Shown here piece after piece: positions 15,153 to 22,442 of a DNA stretch of 29,948 bases. Below the pieces are notes generated by a model. That model saw nothing but the letters and a program-made list of their open reading frames with translations. It was not told the DNA's origin and did not search any database. The stretch spans positions 1 through 29,948 of the forward strand of contig CANQNZ010000003.1 in the NCBI GenBank assembly GCA_947625365.1, in the 5' to 3' direction. Each line of letters begins with the position of its first letter. The first letter of the stretch is position 1. The stretch is from an uncultured Bacilli bacterium. Lineage in GTDB: Bacteria > Bacillota_I > Bacilli_A > RF39 > UBA660. The position numbers and the translations under genes are program-made.

Positions 15153-16001
15153 TATGAAATATTTTGATATGTTTGTTAAGTAGTCTTCTATATAAACAAG
15201 ATTAAGTTCTAGTTTTGGCAAAGTATATTTTGTTTTTAATTCTATTAATTCTTTATTTTCTAATTCTTTTTTTACTGACTTTTTCACAACATATCCTGTC
15301 CCTATACCGTTTTTGACCGAAGATATAATCAAATCAGTAGTTTCGACTTCTAACACAACATCTAATTTAATATTGTATTGGGCTAATTCTTTTTCTAAAT
15401 TTTTTCTTATAGCGCTTCTTTTATAAGGCATTACATATTTTTGATTTTCAATGTTCTTTTCTTTATTTTGCTCTGTAGTAATAAAGCAGGTATCAAATTG
15501 AACTAAAGGTAATATAGTCATATCTTGGTTTGTTATATTAATTGGCGAACTATCTATAACAAAATCTATACTATGGTCTTCTAAACCTTTAAGCAATTCA
15601 TTCGTTGTTCCATTAATAATTCTAAAAAATACATTTGGATGTTTTTTTCTATATTTCTTTATATATTCTAATAAGTAGAATGAAGCAATATGGGCAGGAG
15701 CCCCTATAACTATTGAGCCAAAATCCATATTACTGTTTTGTTTGATAACTTTTTCTCCAGCAGCTAAATAATTATAAGATTTTTCTATATAATTATATAA
15801 TTGTTTACCTTCATTTGTTAGGGAAAGCCCTGTGTTACTTCTATAAAATAATTTAGTGCCTAATGCATCTTCTAAAGATTTAATCTGCATGCTTATAGCT
15901 GGCTGAGTAACAAATAATTTTTCAGAAGCTTCTTTGAATGAATTGCTTTTAGCACATACATAAAAAATTTTATATAAATTCAAATTAATATCATTTAACA
16001 T
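15132..16001 (-). CDS. LysR-type transcriptional regulator
   Basis: The 289-aa regulator has an N-terminal winged helix-turn-helix (about 1-60) with SFKEASEKLFVTQPAISMQIKSLE in two overlapping stretches, the classic LysR recognition helix. A periplasmic-binding-like effector domain (about 90-289) follows. It lies 4 bp after the upstream greA-like gene, so the two are co-transcribed. Its natural target is the kinase operon promoter just downstream, where a T-N11-A dyad is placed at the activation position. The effector is unknown. In a nucleotide-related locus, a nucleotide or metabolite signal is plausible. Confidence 0.92.
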   Translation of the reverse strand: MLNDINLNLYKIFYVCAKSNSFKEASEKLFVTQPAISMQIKSLEDALGTKLFYRSNTGLSLTNEGKQLYNYIEKSYNYLAAGEKVIKQNSNMDFGSIVIGAPAHIASFYLLEYIKKYRKKHPNVFFRIINGTTNELLKGLEDHSIDFVIDSSPINITNQDMTILPLVQFDTCFITTEQNKEKNIENQKYVMPYKRSAIRKNLEKELAQYNIKLDVVLEVETTDLIISSVKNGIGTGYVVKKSVKKELENKELIELKTKYTLPKLELNLVYIEDYLTNISKYFIKNYIKK

Positions 16002-16005
16002 ATAA

Positions 16006-16515
16006 TCATTTCCTAAAATTCATTTTTTCTATTATTTTTATATCAATTTTTTTGTTTTGCACAACATAATTAATATTTTTATCATTTATATTTTTCTTAT
16101 AAATTGCTTTGCCAAGCGGACTATTTAATGTTATTTCTTGAATATCATTTTCTAAATTAGCTTTTGGAGAATAATTTCCAGTCAATTTGACTTTTATATT
16201 TTCTATATCATCTTCTGCATATTTCATTTCCAAAACTAAAATATCACCAATATTTATAAACTCTTCATTTAATGAAGGAGGAGTTATAACTTTAATATAT
16301 TTCTGTTCTTTTAACATATTATCAATTTTAGAAGCTATAAGACGACTTTCTCTCATCGTTTCTTCAAAAGCAAAATTATCATGCCAGCCATCTCCAACCG
16401 CATCATTATATGCCTGACTTCCAGCAGACGAATTTTTTAAACTAATTTGTTTCAAATTTTCTAATTCGTCTAAAAATTGCTTATAGCCAAATTGGTCAAC
16501 TATAATTTCTTTCAT
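16006..16515 (-). CDS. GreA/GreB-family factor (second in the element)
   Basis: The 169-aa protein has the same two-part design as the gene at 13845: a helical hairpin (about 1-75) with tip GDGWHDN (41-47), and a C-terminal FKBP-like domain with ITLNSPLGKAIYKKN. The tip motif is at the identical residue position in both paralogues, although the rest is quite diverged, so they are old duplicates or were recruited together. The last segment has lost the conserved KVGD. It is the promoter-proximal gene of the lysR unit. Regulatory coupling of a Gre-like factor with a LysR gene is unusual. The ribosome site is GAGG. Confidence 0.86.
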   Translation of the reverse strand: MKEIIVDQFGYKQFLDELENLKQISLKNSSAGSQAYNDAVGDGWHDNFAFEETMRESRLIASKIDNMLKEQKYIKVITPPSLNEEFINIGDILVLEMKYAEDDIENIKVKLTGNYSPKANLENDIQEITLNSPLGKAIYKKNINDKNINYVVQNKKIDIKIIEKMNFRK

Positions 16516-16527
16516 GTAATCAACCTC

Positions 16528-16553
16528 ATAGAATATTATATCACGTATTCTAT
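16528..16553. promoter_or_regulatory. Inverted repeat overlapping the greA-lysR promoter
   Basis: Perfect 8-bp arms (ATAGAATA/TATTCTAT) are separated by 10 bp. On the minus strand the TATAAT -10 box (16535-16540) lies within the repeat, so a bound protein would block it. No good -35 box is visible. Autorepression by the downstream LysR protein or control by a host regulator would both fit. Confidence 0.5.
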
Positions 16554-16794
16554 TAAAATCTTCTTTTCTTTTTCCTTATTTGGCAATCGAAAATTAATTA
16601 GATATAAAAATTATACGTGCCAAGCAAATATTTTGAGAGTTGTAATGGAAGAGTAACCCTCTAAAAAAGTTGCAATTTATTTATTATTTTTTAAATTTTG
16701 TAACTTTTATTAAACTAGCCTAATATTAAATCTCGCAAAAGCCCTTATTATAAGAAGAAATTTTGTGTGTTGTTATGAGTGCAACAGAAGGGCA
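16554..16794. other. Non-coding right end of the element
   Basis: No gene is visible on either strand. The stretch is AT-rich with short repeats related to the opposite end: GTGCCAA at about 16617-16623 is the reverse complement of TTGGCAC just inside the left core, and GGGCAAC overlapping the right core is the reverse complement of GTTGCCC at about 6620-6626. These may be recombinase half-sites. The tail of the interrupted ftsW reading frame also runs into this DNA. Confidence 0.5.
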
Positions 16795-17792
16795 ACTCCC
16801 GTAACAGGAATTAAGCCTATAACAACACATAAATTTAAAATAGCTTGAATTAAAATACCAAAGGATAAACCAAAAACTAAATATTTAGCAAATAAATCTT
16901 CTTGATGCATGGCTATTTTTAAAGAACGATAGAAAATAATAAAGAAAAAACTGCAAACAATTAAAACTCCTAAAAAACCAAACTCTTCAGAAATTATAGA
17001 AAAAATAAAATCAGTCTGAGGCTCTGGAAGATAAAAATGTTTCTGAATAGAATTACCAAATCCCATGCCTAAAAGGCCTCCTGGTCCAATGGCATATAAA
17101 CTTTGAATAATTTGAAAGCCACTTCCTAAAGGGTCACTCCAAGGATTTAAAAAAGATACAATTCTAGCCATACGATATGGCGCCACAATTATTAAAGCAA
17201 CTATTCCTAAAAGACCAGCGCAACCAATTTTAATAAAAAAAGATAATTTAACTCCCGAAATAAATAAAATACAAACTAGAGTTAAAACAATAACCATTCC
17301 TGTTCCAAAATCCGGCTCTAACATAATAAGCCCGAAAAAGAGCATAATTATTCCAATAATAGGTAATACTCCTTTTTTGATATTTCTAATTTCTTTGCTA
17401 TTATTAGCTAAATATTTTGATACAAAAATAATAAGTCCTATTTTAGCAAATTCACTAGGTTGAATACCAAAACCACCAAAGCCAAACCAACTACGCGAAC
17501 CATTTCGAACAGTTCCAAGTCCGGGAATTAAAACTAAGACCAAAAGAATAAAACAAATTCCTATAATTAAATTAGCTTTTTTCTTATAAAGATTATAATC
17601 TATTTTAGAAATAATTAACATTAAAATTATACCAACAATATAAAATAGACCTTGAGCTTTAATAAATTTAAAAGCATCATTAAACTTATATTCTGCCCAT
17701 ATTGAGCTAGACGAATATATCATTAACAAACCAAATGCTGCTAATATGATTACTGCTAAAAACAAAATTATATCAATATATTTTTGCTTCAT
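16773..17792 (-). pseudogene. ftsW: ftsW, 5' part, interrupted by the element
   Basis: FtsW is the SEDS peptidoglycan polymerase of the divisome. About 333 native residues are present with nine transmembrane helices, SRSWFGFGGFGIQPSE, PDFGT (carrying the catalytic Asp), and TDFIFSIISEEFGF. After VTGV the frame enters element DNA, adds ALLLHS and stops. The final helix and the PFLSYGGSS motif are missing and lie at 6491-6587. The joined gene would encode 362 residues, a normal length. I start at the second ATG (17792); AGGTGG is then five bases upstream. Earlier GTG or ATG codons overlap that ribosome site. Without excision this copy is probably inactive, which matters unless another SEDS protein compensates. 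Confidence 0.92.
16795..16800. repeat. Right attachment core (ACTCCC)
   Basis: Identical to 6582-6587. The left flank (GAAGGGCA) is element sequence; the right flank (GTAACAGGAATTAAG) is ftsW coding sequence. Together with the left copy it defines the integration product. Confidence 0.8.
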
Positions 17793-17842
17793 CATAACCA
17801 CCTAGTATAAGCATATGATTTTTAGAGCTAATTTAATATCTT

Positions 17843-17876
17843 ATAAAAAAGACGTAAGATTAATTTCTTACAGTCT
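17843..17876 (-). terminator. Terminator of the Hpt-REC gene
   Basis: On the minus strand AGACTGTAAGA pairs with TCTTACGTCT around AATTAA, with one wobble, followed by TTTTTTATA. It includes the stop codon of the Hpt-REC gene and separates it from ftsW. Confidence 0.7.
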
Positions 17877-18630
17877 TTTCAATAACTCTTTTAATATTAT
17901 CTTCATTAAAAGGTTTTACTATCATATCTACTATAGGATATTTAAATGCTTTATCTACTCTATCCTTAGAGTCATCTCCCGTAATTATTGATACTGGTAG
18001 ACTATCAAATAAATCATTTTCTTTAAAATATTCTAAAACCTCAAAACCATCAACTTTAGGCATATTCAAATCTAAAAGCATAGCAACAATTCTTTTATCT
18101 GATTGATTTTTAATTATATCAATAGCTTCCTGTCCGTTACTAGCTACAACCACATCATAGTTTTCATGAAAGATTTTATTAATAAATTTTTGAATTAAAT
18201 CAGAGTCATCCACAACTAAAATAGCTTTAGCCTTAGTATTTTCTGTCTTAACTTCTGCTTTTGGCATGCCCGCTCCATCTAAATATTTTTTAGCTAATTC
18301 AATCATTTTATTAGTTTCAGCAATTAATGCATCAAAATGTTCAGTTACAAAAAATTTATTTCCTTCTTTACTTTTAAGTTCATGTTCATAGGCCATTTGA
18401 GCTAAATTAGTAAATCCTAAATAACGCGCATCGCTTTTTAAAGAGTGAACTTCTATAGCATAATTAGGCATATCCCCTACTTCTTTATAACCCTTCAAGC
18501 GATTTAACTTGGCATTAACCCCGTCTAAGAAATCATTTAAAGTGGCATCATACATATCCATTTCCCCAAATAATTCTAAACTAGCTTTTACATCTACTCC
18601 ATTAGAAATCAATAAATTAACATCTCTCAT
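17860..18630 (-). CDS. Hpt-REC phosphorelay protein
   Basis: The 256-aa protein has an N-terminal histidine phosphotransfer domain with HSLKSDARYLGF (phosphorylated His H62). After a linker of about 15 residues comes a CheY-like receiver domain with DD (141-142), phospho-acceptor D187 in LLDLNMPKVDG, the conserved Thr/Ser in ITGDD and the Lys in VKPF. There is no DNA-binding or enzymatic output domain. It probably exchanges phosphate with the hybrid kinase encoded next to it (18789-20615), making a His-Asp-His-Asp relay. The output must be another protein or the receiver itself. It has its own weak promoter region after a terminator, and no ribosome site stronger than AAGAAGG. Confidence 0.9.
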   Translation of the reverse strand: MRDVNLLISNGVDVKASLELFGEMDMYDATLNDFLDGVNAKLNRLKGYKEVGDMPNYAIEVHSLKSDARYLGFTNLAQMAYEHELKSKEGNKFFVTEHFDALIAETNKMIELAKKYLDGAGMPKAEVKTENTKAKAILVVDDSDLIQKFINKIFHENYDVVVASNGQEAIDIIKNQSDKRIVAMLLDLNMPKVDGFEVLEYFKENDLFDSLPVSIITGDDSKDRVDKAFKYPIVDMIVKPFNEDNIKRVIEKTVRN

Positions 18631-18677
18631 ATTATACCTTCTTTAAATTAATTGTATCATAAAATATTTTTTAACAA

Positions 18678-18705
18678 GAAAAAAAGTTAAAATCAATCTT
18701 TAACT
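18678..18705 (-). terminator. Terminator of the hybrid kinase gene
   Basis: The minus strand has AGTTAAA and TTTAACT arms around a 7-nt loop, followed by seven T residues. It lies in the 158-bp gap between the kinase and the Hpt-REC gene, so the two are separate transcripts or are joined only by read-through. Confidence 0.7.
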
Positions 18706-18788
18706 TTACTAATTTATACAAAATCATCTTGTTAATTTATAAGTTTTCTCTATTTAGACACTCAGTAATTAGTCAACTAAAAATTTAT

Positions 18789-20615
18789 TTATTTATCTAA
18801 GTATTTCTGTAAAACTCGTTTTAACTCCTCTTTGGAAATTGGTTTAGCCAAATAATCATCAAAACCCATATCCAGATATTTTTCTTTCATACCCTCAATG
18901 GCATTAGCAGTTAATACTACTACTGGCATAGCAAACCCATCTATTTGTTTTAATTCTGCTAAAGTTTCTCCACCACTTTTGTGAGGCATCATATCATCAA
19001 GTAAAATTAAATCATAAACTTTACCATCTATTATTTTATTTATAGCATCATCACCACTACTTGATTGGTCTATATTCATTTCATAAGGTTCTAACAATCT
19101 AGCTGCTACTTTTAAGTTAAGTTCATTATCATCAACAATTAACACTTTTTTCCCTTTATAATTATTTAATGATGGTGTGCTTGTAGGTTCTTCTTTTTCA
19201 ATTTTTATAGTTGGATTTTTAACAACTGATTGGTCAATTGACACAGTGAATTTAGAACCTTCACCATAGACACTATCAACAATTATACTACCATGCATTA
19301 ATTCCACTAGTTTTTTAGTTATAGCAAGTCCTAAACCCGTGCCTTCAATAGTAGAATTTCTTTCATCTAATCTTTCAAATTTAGTAAATAATTTATCAAT
19401 ATTCTCTTTCTTTATTCCTCGTCCGGTATCTTTTACCGAAATGATTAAACGACATACATCCCCAGAAATAACTGAGTGTACGCTAAATTCAATTTGACCT
19501 TTATCAGTATACTTAGCTGCATTAGTAAGTAAATTCAAAATAATTTGTTTTAAACGAGATGCATCTCCATACAAAAATTGGGGTAAAGTAGCATCTATAT
19601 CAACCTTTAAATCAATTGGTTTTTTTCCTATTCTAACTTTAGTTAAACTTGTTAACTCTTTAAATAATTTTTGAATATCATATTCAGAATTTACTATCTC
19701 TAGTTTATTTGCTTCAATTTTAGATATATCCAAAATTCCATTAACTATTTCGAGTAATGTTTCCGAAGCACTAATAATGTCATCTACCTCATCTTTTGCT
19801 TTAACAGATAGCTTTTCATCTTTTAAACTTTCTGAAAAACCTACAATAGCATTTAGTGGTGTTCTTATTTCATGAGACATGCTACTTAAAAATTCTGTTT
19901 TAGCATTATTAGCTTTATCGGCTACTTCTTTAGCCATATTAAGTGCTTTAATCATCTTAACATCAGGATTTTCAATAGTAAAGTACATTAAACACGTAAC
20001 AAATGCGGTGATAAAAGAAACAACTAACAATTGAGGAAAATTAAACTGGACTAATGCTCCTATAATAATTAAAATGATGAATAATATAATTGGTGTATAT
20101 TTTTGGGTTTTAATAAATTTAAAATTTTTAATAATTTGAATTGAATAAGCTAATATAAATAGAGCACACGTAGCATAAGTAAAATTAGCAGCCAGACCAT
20201 TCGAATAAACAGCATTGTTAGTTTTTACAAATTCTAGTGGTAATAATATAATACAAATAGCACATAAGGAAAAAACTATCGTCGCCGCTATAAATGTATT
20301 TTTTTCTACTTTTGGTAATTTTCGAGGGTCATTACAGGAAATTATAAATACATAAATAAGCAAAATTGTTTCCCATAATATTAACATAATAAGATAAAAT
20401 TTACCAAATATTAAATTTAATAGAGGAAAATAATCCATACTATAAATAAAGGAAACACTTATAATATCTATAATAAGAATTATAATGTCACTAATTAATA
20501 AATATTTATATATTTTAGTTTCAATATTATTAACTCTTTGTTTTGAAAAATATATTATAAAAATTAACAAAGTATAAAACAAACCACAAATTTGAAAAAT
20601 ATAACTACCTACCAT
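18789..20615 (-). CDS. Membrane hybrid histidine kinase
   Basis: The protein has about seven N-terminal transmembrane helices (about residues 5-215) and no PAS or HAMP domain. A HisKA domain carries SHEIRTPLNAIVGFSE (His near residue 248), followed by an HATPase domain with LNLLTNAAKYTD and the G boxes GRGI and GTGLGLAI. The C-terminal receiver has the acceptor Asp in LILLDDMMPHKSGG and KPI. I start it at the ATG at 20615 because GGTGAT precedes it; an upstream GTG (20651) falls inside the TATAAT-containing promoter stretch. The integral-membrane sensor suggests an envelope or lipid cue. The partner is the Hpt-REC protein. Confidence 0.92.
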   Translation of the reverse strand: MVGSYIFQICGLFYTLLIFIIYFSKQRVNNIETKIYKYLLISDIIILIIDIISVSFIYSMDYFPLLNLIFGKFYLIMLILWETILLIYVFIISCNDPRKLPKVEKNTFIAATIVFSLCAICIILLPLEFVKTNNAVYSNGLAANFTYATCALFILAYSIQIIKNFKFIKTQKYTPIILFIILIIIGALVQFNFPQLLVVSFITAFVTCLMYFTIENPDVKMIKALNMAKEVADKANNAKTEFLSSMSHEIRTPLNAIVGFSESLKDEKLSVKAKDEVDDIISASETLLEIVNGILDISKIEANKLEIVNSEYDIQKLFKELTSLTKVRIGKKPIDLKVDIDATLPQFLYGDASRLKQIILNLLTNAAKYTDKGQIEFSVHSVISGDVCRLIISVKDTGRGIKKENIDKLFTKFERLDERNSTIEGTGLGLAITKKLVELMHGSIIVDSVYGEGSKFTVSIDQSVVKNPTIKIEKEEPTSTPSLNNYKGKKVLIVDDNELNLKVAARLLEPYEMNIDQSSSGDDAINKIIDGKVYDLILLDDMMPHKSGGETLAELKQIDGFAMPVVVLTANAIEGMKEKYLDMGFDDYLAKPISKEELKRVLQKYLDK

Positions 20616-20667
20616 ATTATCACCAATTATTATACAATAAGTGTAACACACTTCATAACTTTTGGAT

Positions 20668-20704
20668 ATAAAAAAAGATTGAAAAAATATTAATAAATCA
20701 ATCT
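20668..20704 (-). terminator. Terminator after the plsC-like gene
   Basis: AGATTGA and TCAATCT arms with a 15-nt loop are followed by a run of T on the minus strand. It includes the stop codon of the acyltransferase gene and separates it from the kinase gene. Confidence 0.65.
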
Positions 20705-21405
20705 AAATTTCTTTTTAAAGTCAAAACTTGTTCATATGTATAAGAGGCAAGCTCTTTGGCACTCACTTTTTTATCACTTATATCAGAAGGTCTAAACCCT
20801 GTACCAAAACTTACTACAACATCATTTTTAGGCATAAACCAACGACTTATATGATTAAAATCAGTTAAGTGAATATAAGTTGGAATAATCGTAGTATCAG
20901 TTTGATTTATTTTCATAAATCCACCTTTTTTAAATTCTTGAATTTTATTTTTTTCGTAACTACACTCCCCTTCAGGAAACAAAATTAAACTATCAGACAT
21001 TAAATGCATATATATTTGATTAACCTGTTCTTTTAATTTAGTAATATCCTCTGTATAACGGTCTATAGGAATACAATTTATTGAAGAAATAAATTTTCCT
21101 AAAAAAGGATACTTATATAACTCTTGAGCTGCTGCAAAAGGTAAAGCTCTATCTAAAGCAGAAATAAGTAAAAACACATCAAAAAAGCTTTGATGATTTG
21201 AAGCAACCAAAATTCTTTCATCTTTTGGAATGACACCTTGATTTACCGTTTTTAAATTTATATTTGCTATTTTTACTAAGTTATTTGATATTTGTTGGCA
21301 TATTTGTCGATTATTTTCTAAATCGTCATTTAACTTTGGACAATTTTTCATAAGTTCTATAACAAATTGTAATAATGCTCTTAAAACTTCTAATTTTTCT
21401 TTCAT
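20698..21405 (-). CDS. plsC: PlsC-type 1-acylglycerol-3-phosphate acyltransferase
   Basis: The 235-aa membrane-associated acyltransferase would convert lysophosphatidic acid to phosphatidic acid. The catalytic HX4D motif is NHQSFFD (H71, D76), and motif III is FPEGECS (143-149), where EG is conserved and Cys replaces the usual Thr or Ser. The IPIDR segment (motif II) is also present. It lies one base after the phospholipase-C-like gene, so the two are translationally coupled. The ribosome site GGGGGA lies within the end of the upstream gene. Other related acyltransferase families are possible, so the symbol is tentative. Confidence 0.82.
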   Translation of the reverse strand: MKEKLEVLRALLQFVIELMKNCPKLNDDLENNRQICQQISNNLVKIANINLKTVNQGVIPKDERILVASNHQSFFDVFLLISALDRALPFAAAQELYKYPFLGKFISSINCIPIDRYTEDITKLKEQVNQIYMHLMSDSLILFPEGECSYEKNKIQEFKKGGFMKINQTDTTIIPTYIHLTDFNHISRWFMPKNDVVVSFGTGFRPSDISDKKVSAKELASYTYEQVLTLKRNLD

Positions 21406-21406
21406 T

Positions 21407-22351
21407 TTAATTCCCCCTGTATTTTATATAGCTTAAATGTCTATTACATTCAGCTCCTGTTATAGCTGAAATATTTGGAATAATTCCATCGAGTTGGTTT
21501 TTAGATAATAATTTACCACTAATAATCATATCTTCTATATTACCTATTATATTTATAGTTTCTTGTAAAGCTTTATAATATATTTCAGTAAAATTGGCAA
21601 ATGATGCTTGCCCAGTAAATTTATTAATCCACATTTCACTATTTGTATTCATATATTGCTTAAGTTCATTCAATTTGGACTCATCGTAGAAAAAATCACT
21701 TGCTCCTAACTTGACTATACTTTCAGTTATTTCGGCAAATCGCTTTTTTAATTTATATGGGTCATATCTATATAAATACATATATCTTTCAATATGTTTA
21801 AAAGCCTTAGAAAATTTTTTTCCTCGGTTACTTATATTATAAGTATCTAGAATAGTTTTATCAATAGTATTAGTTAAATTGTAGGAATTTATATATTTAA
21901 AATCACGATAAATCTTGTATTCTTGAACAGATTTTTTTTCTTTTTCCACAATAAATTTTGTATCATATAAAGTTTCAATTTTTCCATGTAACCAAGGTTT
22001 GCCGGCAACTGGCAGATAATCATCAGTATACTGCATTATAAAAGGATGAAAATAACTATCCAAAATATGATGAGATATATACCCATAAAGAAACATTTTT
22101 AATTCTGTATTTTGAAAAACATTATCATCCTTATAGGCATTTGCTAAATAATTATATACGAATTCTCGAAAATTAAAATTACTTAGAATGAGTGATAAAT
22201 TACGATTTTTAACAAAATTCCAAAATTCTATATATAATAATAAATCATGTCCTTGAGCATATACATTTAAATTATTATTTTTTGTCGCATCAACATTAAC
22301 GTTTGCTAAACATTCATGTAAAAAATGTTTATGAACAATTGGGCCAGCCAT
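21407..22351 (-). CDS. Zinc-dependent phospholipase C-like protein
   Basis: The 314-aa product matches the Zn_dep_PLPC pattern found in Bacillota: an N-terminal MAGPIVHKHFLHECL, then YAQGHDLLLYIEFW and YGYISHHILDSYFHPF. The last stretch holds the paired histidines and aspartate expected for zinc binding. No signal peptide is visible, unlike secreted toxins of the fold, so an intracellular lipid or phosphate-ester role is more likely. It shares a transcript with the plsC-like gene and has its own promoter after the mraY terminator. Coupling to PlsC suggests glycerophospholipid metabolism, which is inference. Confidence 0.8.
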   Translation of the reverse strand: MAGPIVHKHFLHECLANVNVDATKNNNLNVYAQGHDLLLYIEFWNFVKNRNLSLILSNFNFREFVYNYLANAYKDDNVFQNTELKMFLYGYISHHILDSYFHPFIMQYTDDYLPVAGKPWLHGKIETLYDTKFIVEKEKKSVQEYKIYRDFKYINSYNLTNTIDKTILDTYNISNRGKKFSKAFKHIERYMYLYRYDPYKLKKRFAEITESIVKLGASDFFYDESKLNELKQYMNTNSEMWINKFTGQASFANFTEIYYKALQETINIIGNIEDMIISGKLLSKNQLDGIIPNISAITGAECNRHLSYIKYRGN

Positions 22352-22382
22352 AATAATCCCCTTTCTTTAAGCAAGTGTACTT

Positions 22383-22411
22383 ATACTACTACTTTTTTTT
22401 GGGAAAGTCAA
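22383..22411 (-). promoter_or_regulatory. Promoter of the phospholipase-plsC operon
   Basis: The minus strand reads TTGACT, a 17-nt spacer, then TAGTAT, about 30 bp before the start codon. It overlaps the tail of the mraY terminator. Confidence 0.5.
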
Positions 22412-22413
22412 AC

Positions 22414-22442
22414 ACAAAAAAACTACACTTCCGTATAGTTTT
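22414..22442 (-). terminator. Terminator of the pbp-mraY operon
   Basis: Nine-base arms (AAACTATAC/GTGTAGTTT, one wobble) with a GGAA loop are followed by a run of T on the minus strand. The stem overlaps the mraY stop codon. Confidence 0.75.

Larger units (their letters stand above)
6588..16800. mobile_element. 10,213-bp serine-recombinase element integrated in ftsW
   Basis: The boundaries are set by the ftsW break and the duplicated ACTCCC core; the distance from core to core is 10,213 bp. The element encodes a large serine recombinase next to the left end, a possible TnpW-like protein, and nine cargo genes, all on the minus strand like ftsW. No phage structural, replication, relaxase, coupling ATPase or type IV secretion gene is visible. 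It is therefore best described as an integrative, non-conjugative cargo element or genomic islet. Removal would recreate attB (GTTACGGGAGTAAC on the minus strand, itself an imperfect dyad), as expected for a serine integrase target. Confidence 0.9.

Noticed and set aside
6588..16800. The element as a prophage or an integrative conjugative element
   Set aside because: No capsid, terminase, portal, tail, lysis, relaxase, coupling ATPase or type IV secretion gene is visible. Only an integrase and metabolic or regulatory cargo are present.
16773..17801. ftsW read as a complete short gene from the GTG at 17801
   Set aside because: The last six residues are element-encoded, the universal FtsW C-terminal motif is missing, and that motif lies in frame across the core repeat. 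The early GTG also overlaps the ribosome site.
17802..17842. TATACT box just before ftsW as a promoter
   Set aside because: It ends only about eight bases before the start codon, so transcription would begin at or after the ATG. No -35 box fits.
18789..20651. Hybrid kinase starting at the GTG at 20651
   Set aside because: That start would put the TATAAT-containing stretch inside the coding region and has no ribosome site. The ATG at 20615 has GGTGAT upstream.
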